From Echinometra lucunter (lineage: Eukaryota; Echinodermata; Echinoidea; Camarodonta; Echinometridae), in the NCBI GenBank assembly GCA_029962745.1, contig CM057158.1:12556776-12620775 (forward strand): a DNA stretch of 64,000 nt. Direction: 5' to 3'. Both the position numbers and the translations under genes were made by a program. The stretch's first letter is position 1; each line of letters opens with the position of its first letter. Positions 13,901 to 24,480 of the stretch are shown one piece after another. The notes below the pieces were generated by a model. It did not search any database. It saw only the letters and a program-made list of their open reading frames with translations, and had not been told where the DNA came from.

Positions 13901-16900
13901 TTTTTAAACTTTCTCCAATTCTTGTGGCATTCGAGCACCACACAGCTGCGACCTGAACTTCCCTGACAATTTCTCATTGCAAATATTAAAAGAAATCTGC
14001 ATATATTGGTCAAAATGGACAAAAAATCGAACGAATGTACATAACGCGCTAGTGACTTGTGTACTATAAAAGTTGGAGCGCCCACCGCAGTATGTTGAAC
14101 TGTGTCGAACAGTCTGCTGCCCTCTTGCGTTGTGAAATTGGTCTATATGCATTCATAGTGAAAACTCCATTTTTCTTGAGGATGTGTTAACTGTTCAATA
14201 AGCAAAGGATGCAAAGTAACTGTATGATGGGGGGACCATAGTTCGCGCACATTTTAATTTTTTAATGAAGGCCATTTTTGATCCAGAATTTCTCAATTTT
14301 TACCAAAAATTATTCTGATTTAAATGACACTAAAGGCAAAACAAAGTTTTAGATTTCAAATGGGCGCAAGAAGAACATGTTATTTACGAAAAATTCCCGA
14401 GATATCGCGATCGCAAAATTCGTTGTCGTATCGCACTGCTCTGGACCTGGAAAAGTGTTACAAAAATACCAAGACCTAACTTCGCGCACGCCAGTTTTCA
14501 AGTGATTAATACAAAATAGAGATCCATAAAAGGTAAGATAATTGCATTACTAGGAAGGCAAAATGCCAATGAATAATTTGATACCACATTTCACTTAAAA
14601 TTTTGATGACCCCATCGTCTCTGGAAAAGAGGAATTCTAGACCCTTGTCAACAAGTCCAGTTTTTGTCAGAACGAACGCAAAACGCTGCCAAATCTGCCG
14701 ATTTTTCATTCATAATTTCAAAATTCCTTCTGTAATTTCAAAAGGAAAGTAATTTCCAGGGTAATCTTAGGGTGCTCTTTCCGTTGGTGCTACCAGTTTC
14801 TCACAATCTTTTCTAGTTTTTGAGATATGGCCCTGTACGCGAAGTTTGGACCTGCGCGAAGTTAGGTCACTCTGCCATACATTACCAACCCAATGATTTA
14901 CCCTATCTATGATTCAGAGAGTATTTTTACCTTGATAGAGGAGTGTGATGAAGTGAAGAGATAGTCTTCGACTTTTATCATAGCACAGATGGTCTTGGAA
15001 TGAGCATCCTGAAAGATACATGTAAATTTACAAATAAAAACATTAAATATCATTTACTTGACATACTAAAAAACAGCAACAAAACCTATCTATAGTAAAA
15101 TTGTAATAAGAATTGCTTAGATTCACATTAACTCTTTTACAATGTTTCCTTGTTTTTTGTTAAACTCTGCAATATGTAATCTTCTGCATGTATATACTAA
15201 TGTCTTGAGCATTCTGTGTATCACATTTACTGGAGTTCCATATCAATACATCTAACTTTGTGGCAGAGTCTTACAATGAATACAAAAGCTTTCAAACACC
15301 TACCATTTTTTATGATGCACATGATACTGAGACATCAAGAATGCTTTTGTGGAGCAAATATAAGCTGAAAGTTTTCACTGTGGTTTAATTTTTGGTAATT
15401 TTGCAATTACGTCCTCCCTGAAATTTCCATTCAATAAATGCTTGTATTCAAGTACAGGAACATCAATCAAAATGGGAAAATAATAGCTCCATAACATGTC
15501 AAAGTTGTTCCAAATTACTAAAATATCTTTTCTGCAAAAATATTGGCTTTTACCATGCTTAAACTCACATTTCTACATTTGAATTCGGTGCCTGCTGTGT
15601 TGTATTTCCACATACGAATGGTTCTATCATCCCCAGCACTGTAAAGGAAGTCTGGAGAAGCTACTAAGACTTGCACCTTGAGAGAAGAATAATAGTAAAA
15701 TTATTAGAGGTCATTCAATTCCATTGAACTTTTAAGGTGCTTTCAGATATGAAGCGACTTTGTGGCGCCACTTTGTGTGCACACATTTTTTGTGTACAGG
15801 TCTATGGGGTATAGGGCGGCAAAGGTCGCCGAGGTAGACACATTTCTGTTTGCTGCCTGGCTACAAGAAAAATGCACACCAATCAAACTCCTAAAAAGTT
15901 AGCACAAAAATTGTTGCCATGAGATTGTTTGCACAAGTTTTGACAAAATGCTCTCTTATTTGAGAGTTGACGCGTTAATGCGCGCTCATTAGCCCATAGA
16001 AGTACAGAGCTTTCTTGAGGTCTAAATTAATCATCTTCAATCCTCAAATTGGCAATATAAATTATTTTTTTCCACGTTTACATAGCTTGAAAAAAATAAA
16101 TATGGATATAACATAAACCAAAATGAAATATAATTGTAAAATTGAATCAGAAATTGCCAATTTGAACACAGAAATAGTGATTATATATTATTCACTGCAT
16201 TACCAATTTACAGAGTTTAATGATTAGTTACACTTAAACTGCTCTTATTCGCGAACGCCACACCATACAGCGATGGGAATGGGCTCAAATTTGTCAGTGC
16301 ATTTTCTCTTTCTGCTCATGTATAAAATGTACTGCCCAAGATTCTGAACCAACAGATACTGCAAAAGCGTCTCCTAAAGGTGACACTGTACCTCTATGGG
16401 TTAGCATAAGCAGCGACACAAAGTCGCATCATATCTGAACACAAAAAATGTGTGAACACAAAGTCGTCTCATATCTGAAAGCGCCTTAAGGTTGGTTCAT
16501 TCAAATATCCAGTAGAAAACCTCCATGGTTCTTTTTATGTGTAAGTAAATGGTATATGAGGCAGCACAAAAACAACAACAAACAAATACCGAGGCAAAAA
16601 TTACAGCCACAGGTGAACACCGGAAAAAAAACAAAACAAAACAGGGAGTTGCCGCTGGATTTCTAAATGAGCCTTTACTGTGCCATCAAGTGCACAATCA
16701 CATTTCACATTGTCGGCTTTCACATGACAAACATTCAGTTATTGTGCACTGAATTGTTTATATTGATACCATCGTTGTTACCTCCTGTACCTTTTTAAAC
16801 TCAAAGCAGAGGGACAATTTTTTTAATTGTCAACAATATGAAACCTTGGGTGGTTCAAGGGCTAACATAAGCTAACAGATCAAATCAAAATAAATACATG

Positions 16901-19900
16901 GTGTGCACGACAAGATATTCATTTCAAGCAGCCTGAGATATGGGGGGGGGGGGAGGAGCTAGAGACAAGTGCCCATCAAAAGTACTGAACATTCTGACCT
17001 GAAAAGCTATAACTCACCAACATGTACAAAAGATATGTAAATGAAGATTTTTTTACTCAGGGTATTGTTCAAAAGTTAACTATTTTCACTGACGTACAAC
17101 TGTTTGGAGGAACTAATTTCAAGGAATTAGTTACTCTAATTGGTGGTTTTATTTCCAAGTGGGGCATCCTCTAGGGCAATGTTATCCAAGGTTTACTCTT
17201 CTAATCCTGTAGGAATCTGAGAGATAAGACACTTTCAACAAATCTATGACTGTACTTACTGTGTTTGTATGTCCCTGCATAGTTTGTATACATCCTTTGC
17301 TGAGTTTCTCAATATCCCATACCTTGATATGGCAGTCACCTCCGCTGCTGTAGACCTTGTGGCCGTGGATTGCTACACAGTTTATAGGGCTACTGTGGCC
17401 CCTGCAAAATGAAATGAAAAGTAATGTCAAGAGTTTGGTCATGAAGGAGAACAAAATAAAAACTTTAGCATAAATAGAGTATTGATGGCTTTCTTTATTT
17501 TTGAAGATACATGTATTTCATGGGTTATCAGAATGTCCAATATAGTTACTAGAGTGACAGTATTAAGAAAAATAGTTGTCAGGGCATCAAAATAACCTAA
17601 TGTAGTTCTATATCTATCAACTTAAAAATGATATTGGTGAATAAATACAAATTATAATGATACAATTTTGCTCACGTATTCAAATATTCAACAACAACAA
17701 CAAAATTATAAGCAGTTTCTAATTTTCCACACCTGATTCATTTCAAGAGTAAGCACTCCATAACAGGTATTATGCAGCATATCATAATATTCTATCATCA
17801 ATTAGATTATTATTGTTAAGTAACAAATACCTATTCATCTTGTGACTGATGCATACAAAACATCATTTACTACTGATGAAGTCTCTATGCTGATATCAAA
17901 TCAAGAGATTAAATGGATGCTAACTTCAACCGAAATAACCTGTGGATATGAAAATTAAAACTTACATAAGCGTCCCAATACATTTGAACTCAAATGGAAT
18001 CTGCCAAGAGTCTGAGCGAGGTATAGCGGGAATGATGAATTCCATGGAATTCCGAGAACCTTGAGAGGAGAAGAAAAAAAAAAAAAAGAAGGAAAGTTGA
18101 TCAAGCTCTCTTCATTAATACCTAGAAAGAATTCAATAAAATCTACAAATTGGGGAAGAATTTACACTGAATAACCCTTAACATGTGAAATATATACATT
18201 ACAAGTCTCAGGTGTAGACATTACCTAATTTCGTCACAATTTGCTGCATACTGAGCAACATAAAAAATCTTTACTTTTCTGAATTCGTTGGTGAAGCTGA
18301 TGTCATATGGTGGTTCCTAATGATGCCTTCATATGGTCAGTTATAGACATGGGCTCCACATAAATTATCCATGTGTTTGATATTAAAGCATAATCAGACC
18401 TCTCTTTGTAGATTTCATCTTCTACTATAATGCAACTCTGAAGTTTGCATTTAGTTTCTGAAGAGTTAAACTGCTATTATGCCCTACATTGAAAAGAGAA
18501 AGATTTTGCTTGGCACAAAAAAAAAATAAAAAGCTTTATTTAGTCCACTGACATTTGTGTGTATAATCAAATGAAGAGTAGTCTGACAAAACAACAGTGA
18601 CATTATTAATATGCCAACAGGAAATTGCCTTATATCATATGTATGGTGATTTTAAAATCCACAAATTCTTAACTTCCTGACTCCTCAACTTTCTGTTTCA
18701 TAACTGTTCTGATTATCATTCTGAGCAACTTTACTGGCTTTTCCTTAAATATGAACTTCGGTTCTGGTCATGCAATTATTTTGTGAAACAAACTGTTTCC
18801 ATGCAAATTTTGGGAAAGGTTGATCATTAAAGCAACACGTAAAATTCGATTTATACCTTCAAGTTTTGATATTATCAAAGTGATAAGTCATCTGCTCAAT
18901 CTTGTTGAAAAGCACGTGCACTGCACAAAGAAATGAGTATATCTGTATATGAGACTACACACAATTGTTTGAGCCACGCGCTCACAGCTTCCTATTTTGG
19001 ATATAAGTGCATTTGAAGAGCAATTTTTCTAGGGATATTTCTCTTTTGATATTATTCCAAACTGACATACTAATAGTTAGAAAGCTAACAAAATTATGTG
19101 TCCCTTTTCCCAGAACTCGAGCTTCTCTTCAAAAGCAAACTAAAAAAAACAAAATATAGCCCAGTTTCATGAAACTTGTTATCATTTACAACTGCCACAT
19201 TTCTATGACAAATTTGTTCTCAGCCAATCAGATACAAGGATTTCAGCAGCTTATAACAGTTATTGCAACTTGTTATTGATAACAAGTTTTATGAAATGGG
19301 GCTGTGATCTACTTCCTTGATGAATTCACCAACTTACTTGACATGCTGCCAGTACTACCACTGCGACTTGGCCTCATAGACCTTTGGGAGAGGGTCCTAG
19401 AAGGGGGGTAACTGTCATATCCTGGGGGCGATGAAGACTTCAGACCATTGGTGTCATTGAGCTTCTCTGTTACTGCTTGCATTTGGCTGCATTGAAAAAA
19501 AAGTGAAGAGCAGATTGGAACGGAAAGATACAGTGAAATCTGTGCAGAAAGAGCCCCCAAAGGAGACAAAGAGAAGAAAGTGGTCTTAACCTGTCAAGAT
19601 GATTGAAAAACCTCAAGGTACTCATCCAATTGTTTGAAACAGTTTCTTTCACATTTCAGAACTCAAGCTCAAAATCGTTAACAGTCTACCTCTGAATAAT
19701 TTCATTGTTCATTTTCTGATGAAGGTGATGTTTTTTCTGTAATTTATTTTGTTTTAAAGATTTTTTTTTTTTCAAAAGACTTTTCTCCAATCTCTGCTGA
19801 CCAATTCACCTCAGTTTACATTTCAAATGAAATAGACATGTTGTCAAGATTTGCATTCACTTACACTTCAAGCTTCTTGATATGAGTCAAGAGGTTTTCA

Positions 19901-22900
19901 TGAGACTGTTCTACCACAGCAAGTTTGTGGTTCAAAGCCTCCACGTGCATCTGTAATTCAATGTTCTCCCTCTGCAATTCCAGAACCTATGAGAAAGAGA
20001 GAGAGGGGGGGGGGGGGGGGTGGGGCGGGGGGAGAGATACACAGACAGAGATAGGGAGAGAGAGAGAGAGAAACTTATGTATTGTGTTGGAAAAGAAAAA
20101 ATAAGAATCTTGAAAAATAGTAACATTAAAACATTCACATAAAATGACAAATCACTATGGCTACTGCTAAGTTGCACCTCTCATCTTTGTCCTCGCTCAA
20201 CTCCCTTATCATTACATACATGTATATGGCATCTAATGGGAAGAAAATACACTGCTGGTGATAGGTTTGGAAGAGAAGGGGAACACACTTGTAAAACAAA
20301 TTCAAATAGCATGATTAAAAGCAGTGAGCCTTTGTAAACAAACAACAACAACAACAAAATAGAATGTATATCATTACCTCAGCTGATGTTTTATTTTTGC
20401 AAAGCATATAATCCTATTCTTCAAATTTATACACACTCTTCTGGAAAGAAAAAAATGAATGATAATTCTCTTTTAGACTTAGTAGGAAATGCTGAATTAT
20501 TTTACTTCAAATGAAATTGAGATGCGCCCAAAAGAAGGAAATAGGTAATAACTGATTTAGAGACATATTTTCTTTGCATGCATGAGCTGTCTGCAGATGG
20601 ATATTATGGAGTAATAGTCAATGCTATCAGAAACCTTCTCTAAGGACTCAATTTGGTCAAATTATTCACATTTTTGTATTATTAGTATTTTGTATGTTAT
20701 ACTGGAGTCTCTATTATTGTATTACATGACATACTGCCAGTGAACACGTCTAGGTCATTGTCTTTCAACACCTGCCTAGTTCCTTTTATTTTAAAATTGA
20801 AGTAACAACATTCCTTGTAGCTTTCATGCCCATTTAAATATTCAAGTGACAATGCCTCAGCCTGGATTGCCACAACGATTGAAGGGTAAATTGTATATAT
20901 GCACACTATAGGTGTATTAAAATTAAAAAAAGATTGCTTGCCCAAAGCAAGTGTAGGCATACACTGTTGTTGATTCTTACCACAGAGGGAAGACTTTCAC
21001 TTGTTAACTGGCAGCTGCATGACTTCATGTGATCTTCCACTGCTTGTTTAGTTCCCCTGTATGAACAACCTGAATGGAAGATATGTAGTAAGTTATTCCC
21101 GATCAATACAATCTTGCTCTCTCTCTCTCTCTTTGTGCTAAGGAATTAGTCTAAGGAGATTTTCATAAGTACAATTCGCTGAAAAACATTAATCTTCTAA
21201 AATGAGTTGACACATTTATGAATTGTGACATCTAAAAAAACAATCATGCTATTACAGGACTTCAACTTTATTTTTGTATGGTATACAGTTTCAAATACCA
21301 TTTTGTTTCATTAACTTAGAATATCTACAGATCTATGCAAATTCTTTTATTACAAATATAATCTGGTGACCACGGTATGCTGTTTCCCGAATGAAAGACA
21401 TCCTTTTCAACAAATCAGTGTAAACACTTACCACTTTCTTGGAACTGGCATGGGAAATTGGGGCACTCTTGAAGGTGTGCCTCCAGATCCTTCCTGGGAA
21501 ATTTCCCACAGAGGGCATTGTTTGGACAGACCACCTGAACAAAAGAGCATTCCTCCTCATGGCTTGTCTGAAATGCAAGGGGGATAACCTCAGGGCAGCC
21601 TGTCTCATCTTCTATGACATCATTCCTAGAGTTGAGTCTCTTGATGCCGCACTTGCAGAAGACCTGAAGTTCGTCAATTTGTGATTCAATGGACCTGGGT
21701 TTTCAAAAATATGAGAAATTTAAGTGCAGTAGCCAAAGTAGATCAGGCGCAGCTCCAAGATATTTCTAATATAGTAGGAGGGGGTCCATTTCCCCCAAAA
21801 TTCTACGAAGCAAGATGAAAATTTTTTGAAAAATGAAAGAAAAGAAAAAGATAAATTGAAATCATCAAGCAGCATCAGACCTAGTCCATTTAAAGCTGAC
21901 AATAAAGGAGGGTATAGTGCCTGTACCTATTACTGGACTCTTAATGGTTTCTGACCCTACAACAGAAAAGTTTTATTCAATGAAATGTCTTTCAAAAGTC
22001 TCTGATGTATAGAATAAAATACCAATTAATAAAGTCCACTAACTCTGAAGTCATAAATCTGCAGCATTTTGCAATGGCTGTCAGAATAATAGAACCTTGC
22101 AATTTTTTGTACAAGAAAAGGATGTTGTCTTAATACTGACTGTGTGATTTGTCAAGGAAAATAACTCTAAAATTTACATGTAGATAACAACATATTTTAC
22201 ATCGATTACGATTCCAAAAAATAGTTACATGGTTACGCGTAATGTTATGTAGATGCCCCAAGTGGACCCTAATGGTCTCACAGATACCATTACAAAAGCC
22301 ATATTATCTCTAAATAGTTTCTAGCCACCAAATCTTGAAAGAGAATTCCCCTTTAATATTCTGACTGCATTTGAAGTCACAAATAAAAATCGAGCGTGTC
22401 ACCATAGTAGCGTTTACAGGCAAAAATGTTGAAGTAAACAACTGTTGGTTGTGCATGCATAATGCATGTAAAGCTTTCTCTTACGTGCATGAGTGTGCAC
22501 AATGTAGACTTGTTGCACCAGGTGAGAAAGCACTAAGAAAAGATCAAAATATAAAATGCGATGACCCTTGGCCTTTGATAAACATCCTCTTCAATAATTC
22601 TGAAGATTTACAGCATTTAACTTAGGAATTGGTGAACAGACATTTTTGGTTATAACACTGACCATATCCTTAATCCTTTTAGTTTTACATGTCTATGGAT
22701 CTCAGTTCTCAACTTCTCATTATAACCTTGAATACCAGCACCACAGTCTCTGGCCAAAATAAAAAAGACTATTTAAATTAGGCTTATGTGGAGACATTCA
22801 AATATATCAGAATCTAGACCAAAGAATTTTTCGGTCTAATCAGAATCATGATCATACGTAACTTTAGAAATGGGAACAAAGTAAATGTCAATGTATAACT

Positions 22901-24188
22901 AAGTCTAAGGAGAAATTCAATAAAAAGGACAAGATGAGGAAATCGTCCCATGCCCACGATGAACAAACTAAACCAATATAAGAACACAACAAGGCAATAT
23001 CCTAACAGGTAGAAGTGTTATGGCTCAGTGGATAAGTCTCCGGACTTTGAACTACAAGGTCCGTAGTTTGAATCCCTGCCACGGCACTAATGTCCTTTGG
23101 CATGATAAGAATCTACATTTGCCACATCTTTCGGATGGTGACATTAAAGGTTGGTCCCAGATGTAAATAGTCATATTTGATTGATACATGTCTGTAAAAA
23201 CCCAATTCAACAACAACATATCCGAACACAAACTTAGCAGAATTCGCTAACAACAAAGACATTGGGTGATTTCAAGTTCGGTGTGCGGTGTTGGTGTTGG
23301 TGTTGAGAGCGTGGAAAGGCTCCTGAACCGAGCTCCAACACCGACGGTCAGTTTAGAGGGACGATACCGATCACCTTATCGATAGCTCAACACCGGGTGA
23401 CGTCATACGCTATAGCGAAAGATCTCGGCGATGAAATCATTTTCCCTCAGAATTTCTAATAAATCTACATCTTATTGGATTCGAATCGCATAATCATTTG
23501 AAGAATCCAAGGGGAAAAATATTACTCTTCCATGGGAAATATATGGTTTTGATTATACCAAGTTGTTTTGACTGCAAAATGAGTTTAACCACCAACATGT
23601 GACGAGTAGCCGTAGAAAAGAGTGCCGCTGCTGCGTGAGGGACAAGCAGCTATAACATGTATGATTACAACACCAACACCAACACCGAACTTGAAATCAT
23701 GAATTTCCCGATCCCTAGGGGCTGGTGTTGGTGAATGGGGAAATTGCATGTAAATCGTCAACACGAACCGTGATACTCGGTTCAGCAGACGACATTCAAC
23801 ACCAGCGGACAACACAGACTACCGGAAATACGTCAAATTTTGCGAGGTCAACCCCAACACCAGCCTGATTTCAAGTTTGGTGTTGAGGCTGGTGTTGGTG
23901 TTCTCACAACACCAACACCAGCCTCCAACACCAAACTTGAAATCACCCAGTGTGTTATCACTGCACAACAAATTACCTATTCGGTACGGACCGAGTACCC
24001 TTCAGCGGCTTGGAGTCCACGGGGCACTCGGCGAGGCTTGAAACCCCTTCGCCGTCGGTTAGCAGGCAGGCCTTGCAGAAAGTGTGTCCACATGCAACAC
24101 TAATCATCGGCTCCATAAACAAATTCTTGCACACAGGACACAAAAGGTGTGAAGATGGTTCATCCACAAATACAACTTTGCTCGTCAT
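4905..24188 (-). CDS. TRAF7-like: TRAF7-like E3 ubiquitin ligase (RING, TRAF zinc fingers, coiled coil, 7 WD40), whole gene span
   Basis: Joined model of 14 coding exons, 585 residues, read from splice sites and continuous phase. Domain order: a RING at residues 17-58 (C17, C20, C33, H35, C38, C41, C55, D58, the C3HC3D form typical of TRAFs), TRAF-type Cys/His zinc fingers at about 80-180, a heptad-rich coiled coil at about 189-240, a Ser/Pro-rich linker to about 295, and seven WD40 blades from about 305 to the end. This architecture is that of TRAF7, an E3 ligase and scaffold acting with MEKK3 in JNK/p38 signalling. The match to vertebrate TRAF7 as I remember it is clear in architecture and in short motifs such as HWVRAL, but the sequence is divergent, so it may be a TRAF7 paralogue. 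The start at 24188 has A at -3. All exons have GT donors and AG acceptors. Exon 12 exists in two homologous forms. Confidence 0.85.
5315..5434 (-). CDS. TRAF7-like: TRAF7-like exon 13: WD40 blade 7
   Basis: 120 nt, 40 codons, phase 0. Reads IFNLENFLSLQVLSRHQGSV, then LLFTGSEDKDIK. RHQGSV and the final D-x-x-[IV]-K pattern match the last blade of TRAF7. Acceptor CCTCCAG, donor GTCAGT. Confidence 0.85.
6030..6178 (-). CDS. TRAF7-like: TRAF7-like exon 12b: alternative exon for WD40 blades 5/6
   Basis: 149 nt, 50 residues counting the split codon. Begins GTHSQNVQVIDVETF and includes INCMVTSPDGQFLISGSYDN. Acceptor AAAACAG, donor GTATAG, a weak donor. Either 12a or 12b joins in frame to exon 13 and gives seven blades. 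Confidence 0.8.
7463..7611 (-). CDS. TRAF7-like: TRAF7-like exon 12a: alternative exon for WD40 blades 5/6
   Basis: 149 nt, 50 residues counting the split codon. Begins GTYNQNVKVIEVDTF and includes SGHIGTVSDIHLSPDGGF. Acceptor ACGTACAG, donor GTAAAA. It shares length, phase and 22 of 50 residues with exon 12b. Inclusion of both shifts the frame, so exactly one should be chosen. Confidence 0.8.
8181..8589. mobile_element. piggyBac-type MITE, 409 bp, flanked by TTAA
   Basis: Ends are inverted repeats: CCCATTCGTGACAG at the left, CTGTCACGAATGGG at the right, each bordered by TTAA. TTAA target sites and CCC..GGG ends are the hallmark of piggyBac elements. It has no transposase frame. An inverted relative lies in a cyclin E intron at 50709-51116. 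It sits in the intron between exons 11 and 12a of the TRAF7-like gene. Confidence 0.8.
10351..10892. mobile_element. Element bounded by inverted CTGGCGTAAATCC
   Basis: Left CACTGGCGTAAATCC and right GGATTTACGCCAATG are near-perfect inverted ends. The interior holds G- and C-runs and a (TA)n tract at about 10674-10696. No coding capacity seen. In an intron of the TRAF7-like gene. Confidence 0.5.
11337..11472 (-). CDS. TRAF7-like: TRAF7-like exon 11: WD40 blades 4/5
   Basis: 136 nt, about residues 449-494. Reads ERLYSGSHNSLSVWDTK, then YGSIYSIAISPQYILLG, giving the end of blade 4 and most of blade 5. Ends in phase 1, which matches the two alternative exons that follow. Confidence 0.84.
11645..11970 (+). 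mobile_element. tRNA-derived SINE
   Basis: Pol III box A-like TGGCTCAGTCG at 11651-11661 and box B GGTTCAAGTCC at 11669-11679, closer together than in a tRNA, followed by a non-tRNA body containing GGAGAGGACGTTAAA. The right limit is approximate. Intronic in the TRAF7-like gene. Confidence 0.65.
12239..12325 (-). CDS. TRAF7-like: TRAF7-like exon 10: WD40 blades 3/4
   Basis: 87 nt, 29 codons, phase 0 at both ends, with no long surrounding open frame. Found because blade 4 was otherwise missing. Reads AWTADSLELTHTISGLHHWV then RALAVDSKM. The HWVRAL motif occurs at the same place in vertebrate TRAF7. Confidence 0.82.
12763..12961. mobile_element. MITE with about 30-bp terminal inverted repeats
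   Basis: Left end GGCTGGAATTCACAAAAGAG is mirrored by CTCTTTTGTCAATTCCGGCC at the right. About 199 bp, no coding capacity, in the intron upstream of exon 10. Confidence 0.7.
13363..14148. mobile_element. Non-autonomous element with inverted ends ATATAGACCAATTTCAC
   Basis: ATATAGACCAATTTCAC at 13363-13379 and its reverse complement at 14132-14148 bound 786 bp without a credible gene. Intronic in the TRAF7-like gene. Confidence 0.6.
14232..14868. mobile_element. Possible element with GACC..TTCGCGC ends
   Basis: GACCATAGTTCGCGC near 14234 and the inverse GCGCGAAGTTAGGTC near 14855 are imperfect inverted ends. The unit also has an internal copy of CTAACTTCGCGC at about 14476. Lies just after the previous element. 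Confidence 0.4.
14931..15008 (-). CDS. TRAF7-like: TRAF7-like exon 9: WD40 blade 3
   Basis: 78 nt, 26 codons, phase 0 at both ends. Reads DAHSKTICAMIKVEDYLFTS and then SHSSIK. Acceptor CTTTCAG, donor GTAAAA. Confidence 0.82.
15569..15676 (-). CDS. TRAF7-like: TRAF7-like exon 8: WD40 blade 2
   Basis: 108 nt, 36 codons, phase 0 at both ends. Reads VQVLVASPDFLYSAGDDRTI and then RMWKYN, completing blade 2 with the D-[RK]-T-[IV]-x-x-W signature. Confidence 0.85.
15736..16485. mobile_element. TTAA-flanked element with ~30-bp inverted ends
   Basis: Left GGTGCTTTCAGATATGAAGC and right CATATCTGAAAGCGCC are inverted ends, both abutting TTAA. The subterminal motif CACAAAGTCG is also repeated. About 750 bp, no transposase. 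It begins some 60 nt upstream of the exon 8 acceptor. Confidence 0.6.
17260..17401 (-). CDS. TRAF7-like: TRAF7-like exon 7: WD40 blade 1 and start of blade 2
   Basis: 142 nt, about residues 310-357. Classic WD40 pattern: GHSSPINCVAI, then HIKVWDIE, followed by the next blade's GH (MQGHTNT). Phase 2 entry and phase 0 exit. Acceptor TTTTGCAG, donor GTAAGT. Confidence 0.88.
17966..18059 (-). CDS. TRAF7-like: TRAF7-like exon 6: entry to WD40 propeller
   Basis: 94 nt, about residues 279-310. Ends FEFKCIGTLM, the first strand of WD40 blade 1, in the place where TRAF7 proteins have FKCKGTF. Acceptor CTCTCAAG, donor GTAAGT. Confidence 0.8.
19158..19303. mobile_element. Foldback MITE, 146 bp, CAGCCAATCAGAT family
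   Basis: Inverted ends AGCCCAGTTTCATGAAACTT and AAGTTTTATGAAATGGGGCT surround a core with CAGCCAATCAGAT. The same core and layout occur at 54974-55112. Lies 35 nt beyond the exon 5 donor. Confidence 0.7.
19338..19486 (-). CDS. TRAF7-like: TRAF7-like exon 5: end of coiled coil and Ser/Pro/Arg-rich linker
   Basis: 149 nt, about residues 230-279. Starts QMQAVTEKLNDTNG, then a low-complexity linker rich in Ser, Pro and Arg (PPSRTLSQRSMRPSRSGSTG). It probably gives flexibility and phosphorylation sites between coiled coil and propeller. Phase runs on exactly from exon 4. Confidence 0.8.
19865..19986 (-). CDS. TRAF7-like: TRAF7-like exon 4: coiled coil
   Basis: 122 nt, about residues 189-229. A run of leucine and charged residues with heptad spacing (VLELQRENIELQ, EALNHKLAVVEQ, NLLTHIKKLEV) predicts an oligomerising coiled coil, as in TRAF7. 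Donor GTAAGT, phase 2. Confidence 0.82.
20981..21069 (-). CDS. TRAF7-like: TRAF7-like exon 3: last TRAF zinc finger
   Basis: 89 nt, to residue 188. It reads GCSYRGTKQAVEDHMKSCSC and so completes a C..C..H..C finger begun in exon 2. Acceptor CATTCAG, donor GTAAGA. Ends in phase 0. Confidence 0.85.
21432..21694 (-). CDS. TRAF7-like: TRAF7-like exon 2: TRAF-type zinc fingers
   Basis: 263 nt, about residues 71-159. It contains a Cys/His-rich zinc-finger array: FCKCGI, HEECSFVQVVCPN, LCGKF, HLQECPNFPC. Spacing resembles TRAF zinc fingers. Acceptor ends CCCAG and donor is GTAAGT. Open frames on the plus strand here are antisense shadows. Confidence 0.85.
23012..23230 (+). mobile_element. tRNA-derived SINE
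   Basis: Box A TGGCTCAGTGG at 23021-23031 and box B-like AGTTTGAATCC at 23065-23075, spaced as in a tRNA, followed by a non-tRNA body with CGGATGGTGACATTAAAGG. Probably the same broad family as the SINE at 11645. In intron 1 of the TRAF7-like gene. Confidence 0.7.
23262..23949. mobile_element. Nested foldback element with GGTGTTGGTGTTG arms
   Basis: GGGTGATTTCAAGTTCGGTG at 23264 recurs inverted at the right end (CCAAACTTGAAATCACCC) and internally near 23680. Arms carry GTTGGT repeats; the right part (23867-23949) is itself a hairpin. It ends 27 nt from the exon 1 donor of the TRAF7-like gene. Confidence 0.7.
23977..24188 (-). CDS. TRAF7-like: TRAF7-like exon 1: start codon and RING finger
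   Basis: Residues 1-71, beginning MTSKVVFVDEPSSHLLCPVC. It carries the whole RING, including CGHTFCKAC and a terminal CPVD whose Asp replaces the last Cys as in TRAF RINGs. 212 nt, ends in phase 2 at donor GTAATT. The ATG context is ACAAAATG. A foldback repeat begins only about 27 nt inside the following intron. Confidence 0.88.
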
Positions 24189-24480
24189 TTTGTCATTATC
24201 AGTGTAACTGTCAGCAAAATAATTTCCAGCGACGATGGACAGTTGAAAATATCATTTTACAAAATAGTTCGCAATATACGCACGTCGCACTTCCTGGAGG
24301 TTCCTGATTATGAATATCGCTTCCTGGTAAAGATCAGTCGTGACGTAGCCAAAACCAAAACTCGGGGTTTTCCCCAAATGTGGTCTGCCTAGCATTGAGT
24401 TAGCGTGCGAAGCATGCAGCAAGAAGAATAAATATCGAATGAAATCAATTAGGCATAAATAAAAACAAAAATTATTCCCC
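24189..24480 (-). promoter_or_regulatory. 5' UTR and promoter region of the TRAF7-like gene (positional)
   Basis: Placed by position only, immediately upstream of the ATG at 24188. I see no convincing TATA box or known site. Beyond it, up to about 25180, is AT-rich spacer with short homopolymers and no gene. Confidence 0.35.

Noticed and set aside
21366..21684. Plus-strand open frames
   Set aside because: Antisense shadow of TRAF7-like exon 2, which has zinc-finger motifs and matching splice sites.
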